Below, piece by piece: positions 13,408 through 24,863 of a stretch of 64,000 nucleotides of DNA. The position numbers and the translations under genes were made by a program. How positions within the stretch are numbered: position 1 is the first letter of the stretch; each line of letters opens with the position of its first letter. Under the pieces are notes generated by a model. The model saw nothing but the letters and a program-made list of their open reading frames with translations. It was not told where the DNA came from and made no database searches. Source of the DNA: Apostichopus japonicus (Eukaryota > Echinodermata > Holothuroidea > Aspidochirotida > Stichopodidae); the NCBI RefSeq assembly GCF_037975245.1, contig NC_092567.1:22649376-22713375 (forward strand). Reading direction: 5' to 3'.

Positions 13408-13773
13408 TTAAGTCATTGAAGACTCGCCCCAAATCGCCTGCCGCGTTCTGAAAAAGTTAACTTTCAGTTGCCTGCAAGTGAAGTTTTCTGCTTGACCTAC
13501 AAATTGCAGACAGTAATGAAACGTGATACCTTGTTATCTTTAGCTGGACCTGAGATGTCCATCGCTGTATCGTTTGTACACTGTGCTGTGGGTACTGACC
13601 GCAGCTGTATGTACTGACTGTACACTAGTGTCTAATTACCGAAGGTAGCAAGCTGTGTGCGTATTTCCTGGGATTGATGGTGGTGTCTAACACTTTTGTT
13701 ACACCTCATTCGAAACTAGGTCAGATTACCGGCATTAGACGTTTCTCTTTGCGCCAGTCTTCACACCCATTAA
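13408..13773 (+). mobile_element. TTAA-flanked MITE, family A copy 1
   Basis: About 366 bp including terminal TTAA on both sides. The inner termini form an inverted repeat around TGAAGACTCG (left) and CAGTCTTCA (right). The interior is about 85-90% like the other three copies by eye, with shared blocks such as GTGATACCTTGTTATCTTTA and CATTCGAAACTAGGTCAGAT. TTAA targets are used by piggyBac-like transposases; the assignment is inferred. There is no coding capacity. Confidence 0.8.
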
Positions 13774-14954
13774 AGTGGTAGTAACTATTGAATTTACATT
13801 TCAATTAAAAAGACTTCCTATATTTGTGTAGGTCCAGTTTTCCATTCAGAGATTCAGATATAATGCCTCCAGATTTATCCTTTTAAGATCTAAGAAAGTA
13901 TATTACTATAGTTGAAAAGTTCACTCATAAAATCGAATTTCGGTGCCTGGTAAAAACAACATTTTCCCTTTAATGCTGTTTTTTTGGCTACATTTGATGT
14001 TTGCAAAGTTTCGAGTATCCCGGGTTTGTTTGTATATTGATATTAATATATCGACTTTTGTGTCACTTACTGAGCTCGCTGTTTCCGCAGACCGCAAACG
14101 TGTCCTTCCGTACGACGCTTTCACTTTTCAGTTCCGGGATATTTAGTTTCGTTCCCGAGCCCATCCCATTCTTGGAGCAGTGTTCCATTTCAAGAGATGT
14201 GGATTTTTTTTTACCTTCTAAACTTCAATGAAAAGGAAAGTTATTTGTCAATAATTTCTTTTTTCTTTTTTGAGGTACTGGAATATCGGCATTGAAAGCA
14301 ATTATGTTTTCGTTGCTAGGCAGCCACTGATGAGAGGTCCGATTGGCGTATCTTTATCTAACTTATAACTTCTTTATACTTTATATATACTTTATACTAT
14401 ACTTTATAACTTTATAACTACAACTTATAACGTCATGGGCAGGTGGCAGATTCAGCGCAGTTTCAATTTGTTGACATTTCATCTGTAAATTTTTTGAAAT
14501 GCTTTTCCGTTGCTGCGGACAAAATGCAAGAAAGGATTCAAGCAAATAAACACAGAATAAAATACTGGCTACCGTATTACAGTAGTGCCTGGCTTGGGCT
14601 CGTATGTGTAGGCCGGCTCTTTCGATGTTAGACACTCGCAGCTCTACATCTGCTATATATCCAACCCCTTCCTCCCGAAACATTAAGTAATGTTACTGAA
14701 AAGACTCATAGGTTTATTCATTCATCCATTTTCATTCATTCAATCATTCATTTTATCATTTTTCAAAAATTGTATGACAGAAATGGATTTGTATAACAAG
14801 TGTATAACAACGAGACAATTTTTAAAACGATTTTGATATACAAATTATAAACTTGAAGAGATGAAGGAAGATCTGAAAAAAAGTAATAAAATACTTGTCG
14901 AGTCAGACTGCCCTGTATCTATTATAACTATAATAATATAATATGATTTATAAT
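13774..14954. other. No recognised gene; AT-rich with open frames on both strands
   Basis: The interval 14381-14683 is open on both strands (100 codons minus, 62 plus) with natural-looking composition, but no family match is evident and nothing distinguishes the strands. TA/CTT-rich tandem sequence lies at 14361-14425 and an (ATTC)n-like tract at 14700-14765. Confidence 0.4.
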
Positions 14955-15327
14955 TTTAGGTTTACAGTCTTGTTCAGGGCCAAGGCCTTCTCACACGACT
15001 TTACAACTTAACCCTGGTCATTGGTAACTTGTCACACCCACACACCAAAGTGTGCACAATTCAATAAATCTCTCCTGGGGCACCACAGTGCACCACAACC
15101 ACGTGTCCCCCGGGGGACTTCCCATAGGGTGCAGCCACAAACCGACGCAAACAACTATATTTACAAGTTACCTCGCAAGTCCCCATTTATACACCTGGGT
15201 GAAGAGAGGCAATGGAGATAAAGTGCCTTGCCCAAGGACACAACGTAATGATCTGGCCAGGGCTCGAACCTGTAATCCTTAGATCACAAGTCCACTGCCT
15301 TAACCACTTGACCACAACGCCCTCACA
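14955..15327 (-). mobile_element. tRNA-derived SINE, near full length (about 370 bp)
   Basis: On the minus strand the head contains an A-box-like TGGTCAAGTGGTTA and a B box GGTTCGAGCCC with tRNA spacing. Next comes a central block with GTCCTTGGGCAAGGCACTTT, a motif seen widely in SINEs of aquatic animals, and then a 3' part ending in an AT-rich tail near 14955. A fragment of the same 3' part is at 2041-2130. It should be transcribed by polymerase III when intact. Family name not assigned. Confidence 0.7.
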
Positions 15328-15829
15328 ACTTTATCTCTAACTTTATACCTAAAATACGTTATGAGAGGGGGGGGGGAGAAACAGGGGCGGGGAGAGAGAA
15401 GAGTAGGGGGTATGAAAACAATTGTGTTCATTCGATAAATTACTAAGTAGATATTGTTTAAAGTTCTGCCTGAATAATTTTACTCAGACTGTCAGACATT
15501 ACCTAAGAGTTGTACTCAGACATTACCAAAAGTCCAGCAGACCCCCCCCCCCTTCCACCTCTACCAGATACAGAAAACTGATAATTATAGAGTAAACTGA
15601 TGTCAGTATTGCAGTACATGTATACGTTATGACAGTTATGACAGTCGTCCATTCGCTGCTATGTTAACTAATTAATGATTCAATTTTAATACTTGCGACT
15701 GCTTTAAAGGAATAATTTTCTTCTTACATCAAACAAATATTAAAGGTGTGGAATGTCTTCTAAATTAACAATAGCAATTCATTGGTACAGTGTTGCTAAT
15801 TGTGGTATTAAAACAATCACACCTGTTCC

Positions 15830-16197
15830 TTAAAGGGTGTGAAGACTCGCGCAAAAAGAAATGTCTAATGCCGGTAATCTGAACTAGTTTCGAATGAGGT
15901 GTAACAGAAGTGTTAGACACCACCATCGATCCCAGAAAATACGCACACAGCTTGCTACCTTCGGTAATTAGACACTAGTTAGTGTACAGTCAGTACATAC
16001 AGCTATGGTCAATACCTACAACACAGTGTACATAGCAGCGTGGACATCTCAGTTCTAGCTAAAGATAACAAGGTATCACGTTTCATTACTGTCTGCATTT
16101 TTGTAGCGACAAGAAGAAAACTACACTTGCAAGCAATGGAAAGTTAACTTTTTCAGAGCGTGGCACACGGTTTGGGGCGAGTCTTCAATGCCTTTAA
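15830..16197 (-). mobile_element. TTAA-flanked MITE, family A copy 2, inverted
   Basis: A full-length copy in opposite orientation to copy 1, bounded by TTAAAGGGTGTGAAGACTCG on the left and CGAGTCTTCAATGCCTTTAA on the right. It is the clearest view of both inverted termini. The interior aligns end to end with copies 1 and 4. Confidence 0.85.
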
Positions 16198-17481
16198 TAT
16201 ATGACAAAGAAGCCAAGCTCTATGTAAGGTCTAGACTGGCATCAGAAGAGAGTAACATCAATTTTGCAAGAAATCATTTTTTTTTCAAAAGCCAACGGAA
16301 GGGAGATGACATGAATTTCTTGATTCAGGGCATCATGATTTTGTGAATCTTTTCTCCAAGGTTGCAACAACAGAGTTTGAATTTTTGGCAAAAAATAGCT
16401 CAGCATATCCTATGGATTTTCATTGGTTGTAATTAGACCCTTTGTAAGGAGGCAATAGGAAGGGATGAAAACTGGTGACTCGGTTGGAGGTGCTGGACGG
16501 AAGATGGACAATACCCGAGAAGGGGAAGACAGATCGCAGCCTCATACCGGGTCATGTGACCCAAAGCTAGTCTACGAAGGGGGGAGGCTATCAATTCTGT
16601 ATTCATGTAGTTGGGCAGAGGGGGAAGGGGTTAGGCAAGGGGCATTACAGGCATAAATTTAAAAGAAAATCACAGGTAGTATCTTGTTTTTATTTTAAAA
16701 CACACCTTTTAAGTTTTTGGGCTATTCCTCGTTTGTATCTCAGCAAAATCATTTGTTGTAATTACACAATTGTAGTATATAGGAAGCAGACAATATATAT
16801 TTTCAATTCGTGTATATTTTGCAACGAGAGTCGTTGGGGGTAAGGGGGGGAGGATAAGGGGGTTGGGGTAAGGGGGGGAGGATAAGGGGGTTGGGGTAAG
16901 GGGGAGGATACCACCTGAAAGTAAGGCTACCACAAGTTGATTTTAACTTTGATGTGAGAATCATTGTAAGCTCAAAGTACTGATCTCATGGATAAAGCAA
17001 TGTTTCCCTGATCTTAATAAGATCATCTTACTTAGATGTATCAAGAAATTAATCCCATCTTCCAATAGGTGGAGCTCTGTCACGTCATTCACATTTTGCT
17101 TCAAATTGATTGCCTTTGGGTTTGATATCCGTTTAACGATTCGAGTTTCATTTCCTTAAAAATGATATCGAAACTTGTAAAATACAAGTGAAATACAAGT
17201 TTATGAATTTTTTATTAAAACATTATTTCTTATTTCTAAAAGGAAGGAAATCTAAACATATTAAAACTACTGTTGTTGTTTTACATTTCTAATGATTTTA
17301 CTTCAAAAAAAATAATCAAAGTTATCGGTTCATTTTACAGAACTAATATACGAATTACCTGATATGTATACACACACACACCTACAGTTTATCCCACATT
17401 CAGTGCAATATTTACATATGAGGAAATTGAAACAAAAAAAGCTGTTTTCCTTTCATTCTGTCAAATTTTGTTGTTGAAACA
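16198..17481. other. No gene seen; G-rich short tandem repeat
   Basis: At 16838-16912 a 28-bp unit (TTGGGGTAAGGGGGGGAGGA and so on) repeats about 2.5 times; its G-runs could form quadruplexes. The rest is AT-rich. Confidence 0.55.
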
Positions 17482-17613
17482 CATAAGATGACTGAATGTC
17501 CCAGTGAGGAAAATTTCCTCGAAGGTTGTTATAACAACAGTTTTAGAATTTTGACCAAATGTGACCATATTTGAATATCTAGCATATTTGGGGCCAATAC
17601 ACCAAACCTTTAA
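17482..17613 (-). mobile_element. Short TTAA MITE, family B, truncated inverted copy
   Basis: The reverse complement of most of the element at 21554-21706. Shared blocks include GATGACTGAATGTCCCAGTG and TTTGAATATCTAGCATATTT. It keeps one TTAA terminus (17610-17613) and has lost roughly the first 25 bp at the other. Confidence 0.75.
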
Positions 17614-17732
17614 AGGTGATTTTAATATTAGCTAGGCTCTGGATACGCATTAGTGATTATTATCCTCACTGAAGTATCAAGGGGTATCATACTGCCTCAA
17701 AAAACAGCAATTAATTTCCACGGTTAGAAGAT

Positions 17733-18080
17733 AATAAAAGGCATTGCCGCGCTCTGAAAAAGTTAACTTTTAGTTGCTTGCAGGTGAAGTTTTCTTCTTG
17801 TCGCTACAAAATGCAGACAGTAATGAAACGTGATACCTTGTTATCTTTAGCTGGACCTGAGATGTCCATGGCTGTATCGTTTGTACACTGTGCTGTGGGT
17901 ATTGACCGCAGTTGTATGTACTGACTGTACACTAGTGTCTAATTATCGACGGTAGCAAGCTGTGTGTGTATTTTCTGGGATTGATGGTGGTGTCTAACAC
18001 TTCTGTTACACCTCATTCGAAACTAGGTCAGATTACCGGCATTAGACGTTTCTTTTTGCGCGAGTCTTCACTCCCTTTAA
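17733..18080 (+). mobile_element. TTAA-flanked MITE, family A copy 3, left terminus deleted
   Basis: The right end is intact (CGAGTCTTCACTCCCTTTAA). The left end reads AAAAGGCATT and then jumps to GCCGCGCTCTGAAAAAG, so about 20 bp including the TGAAGACTCG block is missing. The left TTAA is also degraded. This copy should no longer be mobile. Confidence 0.8.
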
Positions 18081-18438
18081 TAGTGCAAGCTTGCATGGTA
18101 TTTACGACATGAATTTTGATACTAGAAATTATAATTGAAATGTAAAATATATTTGTACTTAATTTGAGCAGATGTATCCACTGACAGTTTTGCCAAGTGC
18201 TACTATAGATCGGGACTGGATCGCTATGCTTTATATGTGAGAACACAACCTTCATGAATCTATGGTATTTCATAGAGATTTACATAGTATAACCTTCATA
18301 ACCTTTATTCAAAGAAGGGTTTGAAAATCACATTTTATCCAATTACTGTCGGCAGCTTGAGTGTACTTTAGGTAAATAAACCAACTGAAAAGGTCTGATA
18401 GTTACCACACTAGCTGTGGAAATATTGCCAAAAGTATG

Positions 18439-18580
18439 TTAAATAAGGTTCAACATCACATATGGAATGCCTCTTGAGTCTGTTTGGTTTTTAAGTGCTT
18501 GTTGAAATGCGACCCTGTACTCGTTCAAAATATATGTTTTGGAGATGTGAACTGTCTGGATTCTGAGAAGCAACTCTGTG
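18439..18580 (-). CDS. Candidate terminal coding exon, unknown protein
   Basis: Minus strand: after an acceptor-like TGATTTTAACAG at 18581-18583, a 46-codon frame runs to TAA at 18439-18441. The peptide begins TELLLRIQTVHISK and ends GIPYVMLNLI. The composition looks protein-like, but no family is recognised and no upstream exon with matching phase (two bases) was found. Low confidence: open frames of this size also arise by chance. Confidence 0.2.
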
Positions 18581-18957
18581 CTGTTAAAATCATACTTTTT
18601 CATCCAAATGTACAGATGTGTGAAGTGGGAAAAAATACAGCACATTGACGCACAGTTGATAAATAAAAATTGTATGAAAATATGTGTATACACAACTCAG
18701 AAGCAAAACATGCGACTGCTTGTAGTACAAATCTGTTGTCGAAGACAGACTTGTAGGTTTCGTCCCATATGAGACCTTTTTTTTTATTTTTAAACTTGAT
18801 CCAAGAAGATTGCATTTTTTAACAAGCTATGAAAAACTGCATAAAACAATGAATGGATAGCTAAACCGAACTAAAGAAATCAATTCTTCAGAAGGGTCAC
18901 AACGGCATATACTTCCGGAGGTGGGGGGGGGGGGCTTGGGAGGTAGCCTAAGGTAAT

Positions 18958-19624
18958 CAGTTTCATAGTGTGTATATGTGGAGTGTATTACACAGTCACA
19001 TAATGTGTATATGTGGAGTGTAACACTGTTACATCATTTGTATATGTGAAATATAACAGTCAGATAATGTGTATATGTGAAGTGTAACACAGTCACATAA
19101 TTATGTACATATGTGGAGTGTAACACAGTGACATAGTGTTCATATGTTGGAGTACCACAATTAGTTATATAATGTGCATATGTGGACTTTTTGTGGAGTA
19201 TATACTACAGTTATAGTTACATAGTATATATATGTGGAGTACCACAGTTTTATTTACAAAGTATATATATGTGGAGTACCACAGTTTTAGTTACATAACA
19301 TGTTTATGTGTAGTACCACAGCTATAGTTACATGGTGTGTATATGTAAAGTACCACAGTTATAGTTTCATATGTGGGGCACCACAGCTACATAATGTGTA
19401 TATGTGGAGTACCACAGTTATAGTTGCATAGTGTGTATATGTGAAGTGTAACACTGTTATTTATACGTAGTGTGTATATATGTGAAGTGTTACACTGTTA
19501 GTTATACGTAATGTGTTAATGTGAAGTGTAACAAAGTAACATAGTGTGTATATGTGAAGTGTAACACAGTTACATAGTGTGTACACTGTATATGTGGAGT
19601 GTACCATAGTTAGTTACATAATAC
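18958..19624 (+). repeat. Degenerate minisatellite, unit about 33-50 bp
   Basis: About 15 copies of a unit combining TACATAGTGTGTATATGTGG and either AGTGTAACACAG or AGTACCACAGTTATAG. The two endings alternate in blocks, showing two subtypes within one array. It is non-coding. Confidence 0.85.
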
Positions 19625-19821
19625 GTTTTACTCTTGGGTTTGCAATTGCAAACTGAAGAAGACACGAGCTGAAGTGACACGTCTACAGAATCAGTGAACA
19701 AAAACAAAGATGAACAAATTTTTTATTTTTTGGCTCGCTTGCGTGCAAGGACATGCCCAGCAAGTGATTAGCTGTTCAATTACTCTCGTCATTGAATCAT
19801 TAATTAATCGACATCGGTCTT

Positions 19822-19985
19822 CTAGTACTTTGCAATCCAACATATCCTGGCTTTTCCTTCTCTAAATATTGACTCAGCTAGAATATCCTGAACTCCACCA
19901 TACTCGGCATCATTGATAATTGAGAACAATGCAAGGGGGATTTTCCGCAAGTACGACTGCCCATCAGACGGCAACTTGGCAACAG
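19822..19985 (-). CDS. Candidate terminal coding exon, unknown protein
   Basis: Minus strand: following an acceptor-like TACTTATAG, a 53-codon frame runs to TAG at 19822-19824. The peptide includes KLPSDGQSYLRKIPLALF and ends FREGKARICWIAKY. The frame stays open a further nine codons upstream to another possible acceptor near 20003. Codon choice and composition look like real coding sequence, or a transposon remnant. No family is recognised. Confidence 0.3.
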
Positions 19986-21553
19986 CTATAAGTACAGATT
20001 GACTGTCTTAGTTGAGCTTGCAGGATTTGCTTTTATCAGGTGTGGATCCCAGGAGGGTGGTGGGGGTTATTCCCACCCTCCCCTCCTCCCCTCTGCCAAC
20101 CTCAGATAATAATTTAAAAAACTGAAAAGTAATATTACTACAATAATCCTAATTTTATAACTGTTTTATAGTTTAAATATGCCTCACAATTCACCAATTG
20201 ACTTCAATATTTTTTTTTTGTGTGGAAGGGTGGGGGGGGGGTTGAAGACCTTCCAGACCTCACTACAAAAAGTAATAATGATAATAACCAGCAGTTATTT
20301 TTACCATGCTTGAGTGACCCACAAAATGTGGGGGGAAACCCTCAGGGGCTTATATGGGTTACGACTTACACGTCATCGAGTGGCTTCCACTTCAACAATC
20401 TAACTCAAATCCTGGATCAACCCCTGATTTTGGTGAAAGATAAACAATGGTCAGTGTTTAACTATTGTTTTAGTGATTGCAGGCATAAATGAATTGGTTT
20501 ATTGAGAATATATATAAGAAATCATTAAGGATCCTTTATCGTTGGATATCATTTAGGATCCTTTATCCTCCACTACCTGTTTCCACCCTTTTCCTCACTT
20601 AGATGTCGAAGTATCCATTTTCTTAATATTACCGTCAGTGTCGGGCAGAAAAAATTACTAGTCTGTTTACCCGTAAGATTTAGTCAATTAAGCACACAAA
20701 AGAAAAAATAGTTATGGTAACCACAAGTATTTATCTTCTGTTATCTATTATTTTATTATCTTCAAGATAATGAATTTCATTTAACAATGAATAGACTATT
20801 ATCTCATTCTTACAGGGATATGTTGAGAACTGATAGAGGGTTTTTTATTCTTTACTTATTTTTTTTTCCCTGGTCTGTGTTTGTGTAACGTTTATATATT
20901 TCTTGATTGTGTTCAACAATCTTTACCATTGTCAATATCGGTGAAATAAAAATGTTGGTGTTTCCTTAACTGCCGTGTACGTGTTCAACTGTACATGCAG
21001 GCAAACAGGTTCGTGAGATCGGTGATATTGATACGTGAAGGAACACATACATTGAGGGGGGGGATCAGGGGGGGTTAGAAGCTTCTCTGGAAGGCCATAC
21101 ACGAAATAAATAAATAAACCTACGATGTAAAGCAAGTAATTAAAAGTATCTTCCATCCAAACGGGAAATTCAATGTACTTGCACGTACAGCGGTACTATA
21201 TCAGATAACCAAATATAAAAATAGAAATATGTGTGCGTATAATACGGTCAAGGGTGAAGTTTGTCACAAGAAAAAGCTTCATTTGCACCGGGGGGGGGGT
21301 TAAATAATCTTGGTGCCTCTTTGGTTTTGAGACACGGGAGTCTCATCCTGCCAATGCCTCTGTTTATTTGCCTATCATAAAGTAGATCATGAAGAGGATG
21401 GCTAGAATCATCTCATATGGAGTCTAACTTGGACTGTAGAGGAGTCACTGGTAGGTCGAGTCGACTAAAGGCTGAGACAGCCTAACATATTATTTCCACC
21501 GTAGCTATAAAGTAGCGTGAAGGTACACATAAGAATGGATTATGCTCAAGAGC
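19986..21553. other. No gene seen
   Basis: AT-rich sequence with poly-G runs near 20232 and 21055-21075. A small direct duplication, AGGATCCTTTATC, lies at 20529-20541 and 20554-20566. Open frames are short. Confidence 0.5.
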
Positions 21554-21706
21554 TTAAAGGTATGCTGTATTGGTCTCAAATATGCTAGATATTCAAATAT
21601 GGTCACCTTTGGTCAAAATTCTTAAACTGTGTTTTTATTACAACCTTCAAAGAAATTTTCCTCACTGGGACATTCAGTCATCTTACAAGTGTACAGTATA
21701 CCTTAA
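21554..21706 (+). mobile_element. Short TTAA MITE, family B, complete (153 bp)
   Basis: The element begins TTAAAGGTATGCTGTA and ends TACAGTATACCTTAA, an imperfect inverted repeat with TTAA at each outer edge. The interior matches the reverse complement of 17482-17613 closely. It resembles family A in target and first bases but has a different interior. Confidence 0.75.
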
Positions 21707-23983
21707 AAATGTCTGAGAACAATTTGGAGATTAAAGACCTCCAGGAAAGCACTTTTTGAAAACTTCTAGCAATTAGAGCATACAATAATATGGGGCCTAT
21801 TCTTACTACCTTTAACTCAGCAGTGTGAACCATCACACGTGTAAAACACCCTGCAACCATGGTCTGCCTTTCTGGGAAGATCCTGGCCCTGCAAGGGGAT
21901 CCAGGGTAAAAATCTGGGGGGATCGCAAAACCCGAAATCCTGGTTACTTTATTTCCTTGTCGTAAATACAGACCAACACAAGTTTCAATGCAAGGGTACT
22001 CTACTATTTTGATAACTATAGTAGCTAATTCATTTACTGTAAAGCAATCATCGTGACTTTTCTTGCAAATTTCACAGTAAAATGCTCCTTCGTGAAAAGT
22101 GGATCAAGCAACCTGTTCTCGAACGAGGACCTAGTCTGTGTGATTCCGTTTGTGTTCTATTATATTTATGTTTTCGAACATAAATATGACATGCTTTAAT
22201 GATTATAATCCATGCTAATTGTTTGGCTGCAAGAGTGTCTTGTATTTGTAGGTTAAACTCAATTGATGAACAAGTATGGGAAAGTATCACTCCAAAACCT
22301 AAGACCTGATTTGACCTCTTAAAGTATGAATCAACAAGTCTGTTGTGAAATAAATACTGTACTTCCCCCAGTGAGGGGTGGGGGTTGAGGAACAATACAT
22401 ACATACATGAACAATTAAATGAACAATGAAGATTGTAGCAACCTTCCAAACTTTAATTGTGTTAACAGTTTTGCACTTTATAGTCGTTTAACGATAAGGC
22501 AGAACAATTTATGGGGGGTTATTACATGCCAGTTTTTGTCAAGTTATTTTGTAAAGAAAACAAAATTATTGATTAATTACAAACTTTGAAGGAGCAATAC
22601 TGTAAGTTGGTTTGAGGGCAAACTACTGTATAAAAGAGAAAAATGTCTGCGGTATTCGCAGTATTCTTTGCTATTGTTAGGAAAAGTAAACAAATTTATT
22701 GATTAATGACTGTGTCGTAACATTATCTCTCAAGTGCTGATTAACCAGTGCGGATATTTACATTAAGATGAGTCATACAGGACAACATTTTGAAGGTTAC
22801 ATAGTTAAAAATTATTTAATTAAAAATTATAATGTCAAAATGGGCAGTGGAAGAAGGTACAATCTTGGATAGGGGATGTTTTTGGGGGCGGGGGGGGGGG
22901 ATCTAGCATAAACTTTGAAGTAGCAATACATGCGACATATCATTTTGGTTTCAGGGCATTGAACCACTAGTTACCACAATTTTTTAGTTTTTTCCCAGTA
23001 TTTTAAATGCTTTTCAGCAAAACATCTTTTTTTTCTTCTCTTTTCTTTGGCTCCATTACCCTTGATGAAAAATATTTTCAGATGGACTGGTTGGAGGTAC
23101 CTGTCATGTAAGCAAGATCTAATTGTTATTATGTAGCTGATGATGTCATTGTTATATAATAAGCACATGAACTCTGACTTACATGACATACCAGTGTATC
23201 TGACATTTATAAGGTTATGAATTAGATATCTAGCGTCAGCATGGTAACCTAAAGCTACCGTACGAATGGCCATATTTGTACTGAAACCTGTGGCACATTA
23301 TCCAAACTCACAGGTGGAGATGAGTGATTTAACCACCTGGGAACCCCATCTGGAGAGTTTTTGTGTGCGAAAGTATGATTTGACACATGTACGTTTAGAC
23401 AGATTTGCCTATTTCCACACTTTATCACACATTATCTCAGGTTTTCCTGGGTTAAAGGTGTATGAATCACTTCAAAACACTGGTTGATACAGGGGAACCT
23501 GTAATAGTGCATGTGTTTCAATATAATCCAATGTGTGAAAATGTGTGTTGCTAGCAAGATTTGCTATGACACAGAATTTTTCAAGTCGTCTATTCATGGT
23601 ATCTAGCCTATATGTACATTCTACATATACGCATACATATAGTTTACCGTCGTGTAAACAACTGGTATCCATGTTTACTGTGTACCAACTTCTTAAAGTA
23701 CAAGACATGCAGGATTTCACACATACTTGATGACTAACTCTAACTAACCATGACGTCATCAGTTATCACTGTGTTCTCCTTTATCATTTCATTTACCAGT
23801 GGCCATCTTATCCTATCCCAGGCTATTCTACTCCATCCATATCTCTGTGGTGACAGGTTGCCACCGGGCTTTCGGTTTCAGCTGAGTCTGTAGGCAAAGA
23901 ACGCATGCAATGTTTATGTGACTGCTTGGCAGTGCTTACCGTACAGTACAGTCATAAATTAATAATGTTGGTGTTTAATTTAG
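21707..23983. other. No recognised gene; open frames on both strands
   Basis: Minus-strand frames at 22072-22449 (125 codons), 22971-23273 and 23472-23759, and plus frames at 23266-23487, have no recognised domain. One minus frame ends at a good donor (TCAT|gtaagtcag, near 23180), which makes a short exon at about 23182-23284 conceivable. A perfect CRE palindrome is at 23751-23758. Confidence 0.35.
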
Positions 23984-24063
23984 ATAAATCTCTGAAACCA
24001 GATGAACTGAGAAAGACAAACATTTCTGTGAATCTTTCAGGCCGAAGGTCTGACTATATCTTT
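23984..24063 (+). CDS. Candidate coding exon, unknown protein (part 1 of 2)
   Basis: Plus strand: the acceptor-like gtttaatttag precedes 26 codons, KSLKPDELRKTNIS... ending RRSDYIF, followed by a donor GTATGTCATA in phase 0. The frame stays open upstream to a Met at 23905, so it may instead be a first exon. Phase and strand match the segment at 24711-24863. No family is recognised. The SINE at 24141-24370 would sit in the intervening intron. Confidence 0.3.
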
Positions 24064-24140
24064 GTATGTCATATAGTAGTGGTATTTTGGTAGTCTTCTT
24101 TTATAGATTTACTCAACCTATAACTAGCCTATAACTAGCC

Positions 24141-24370
24141 GGGAGTGTTAGCTCAGTGGTTAACTCCAGTGCCTTTCAATCATAAGGTCCCCGGTTCGAG
24201 TCACTCCAAGATTTATGTATGTCGTCCAGTTACAGAGTTGTTGACAATTCATAATCATGGGCGTTAAATATGAATCTAAGAGACTGACTTCGGTCAGCTT
24301 GCGGCTTTGATGAGCCAATGAGGCTACTTCGCGAAGTTCCTGCTAGCAGGAGGATCTTAAATACATACAT
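24141..24370 (+). mobile_element. tRNA-derived SINE with a highly structured 3' half
   Basis: The head starts GGGAGTG with an A box TAGCTCAGTGG (24149-24159) and B box GGTTCGAGTC (24193-24202). The 3' half holds successive hairpins: CTGAC-TTCG-GTCAG (24284-24297), a GGCT/AGCC pair, then two abutting perfect palindromes at 24326-24337 and 24338-24351, ending in an ATACATACAT tail. No convincing target duplication was found. The acceptor stem pairs imperfectly and no anticodon arm is convincing, so it is not a working tRNA gene. Confidence 0.7.
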
Positions 24371-24710
24371 AACTTGATCATGGTTCAGTCCAGACACTTG
24401 ACTCCATTATTATGCTATAGCAATTAACATACCTAGATTCTGGCCACTCTAAATGAATATGTTTATACCAAGGAAAAAGCAAAAATGACAGCATTGAATG
24501 CAGGAATATAGTTTAGTTTAGAGGGACATACCTCATACCCTCTCACCCAAATATTAAATGATATTGGGTGTTGACATACAGACACATTAATATTCCACTA
24601 AGCAAGGAACCATAGTGCCCATTGGACTCTTGATTTTTTTTGGGTCCCCCACCCCCTTTTTCTCTTTTCTATTGTTTTATCTCATTTCTTTTCTTGTGCT
24701 TCGTTTTTAG

Positions 24711-24863
24711 AGAAAACTGATGAGAAATGGACAAATATCCGGTGTAATTTTGGTTTCTACTGGTTACCAGATGGAGGTTGAACTCGATTCAAACATTTAC
24801 AGTCAACGAACAAGAAGGAAAGTTCGCACAATCGCCACTCCTGATGGCAGAAGCAGCAGCTAA
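24711..24863 (+). CDS. Candidate terminal coding exon, unknown protein (part 2 of 2)
   Basis: Plus strand: a long pyrimidine tract ending tcgtttttag precedes 50 codons and a TAA at 24861-24863. The peptide starts RKLMRNGQISGVILVSTG and ends RTIATPDGRSSS. The strong acceptor and frame agreement with 23984-24063 make this the better of the unassigned exon candidates. No domain is recognisable, and earlier exons could lie to the left. Confidence 0.35.
   Translation, partial: RKLMRNGQISGVILVSTGYQMEVELDSNIYSQRTRRKVRTIATPDGRSSS

Noticed and set aside
15260-15325. tRNA gene on the minus strand
   Set aside because: It is the tRNA-derived head of a SINE; the conserved SINE body follows directly and stem pairing is poor.
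24141-24215. Functional tRNA gene
   Set aside because: A and B boxes are present, but the acceptor stem has a mismatch, the anticodon arm does not fold convincingly, and the sequence runs on into a SINE body with a repeat tail.
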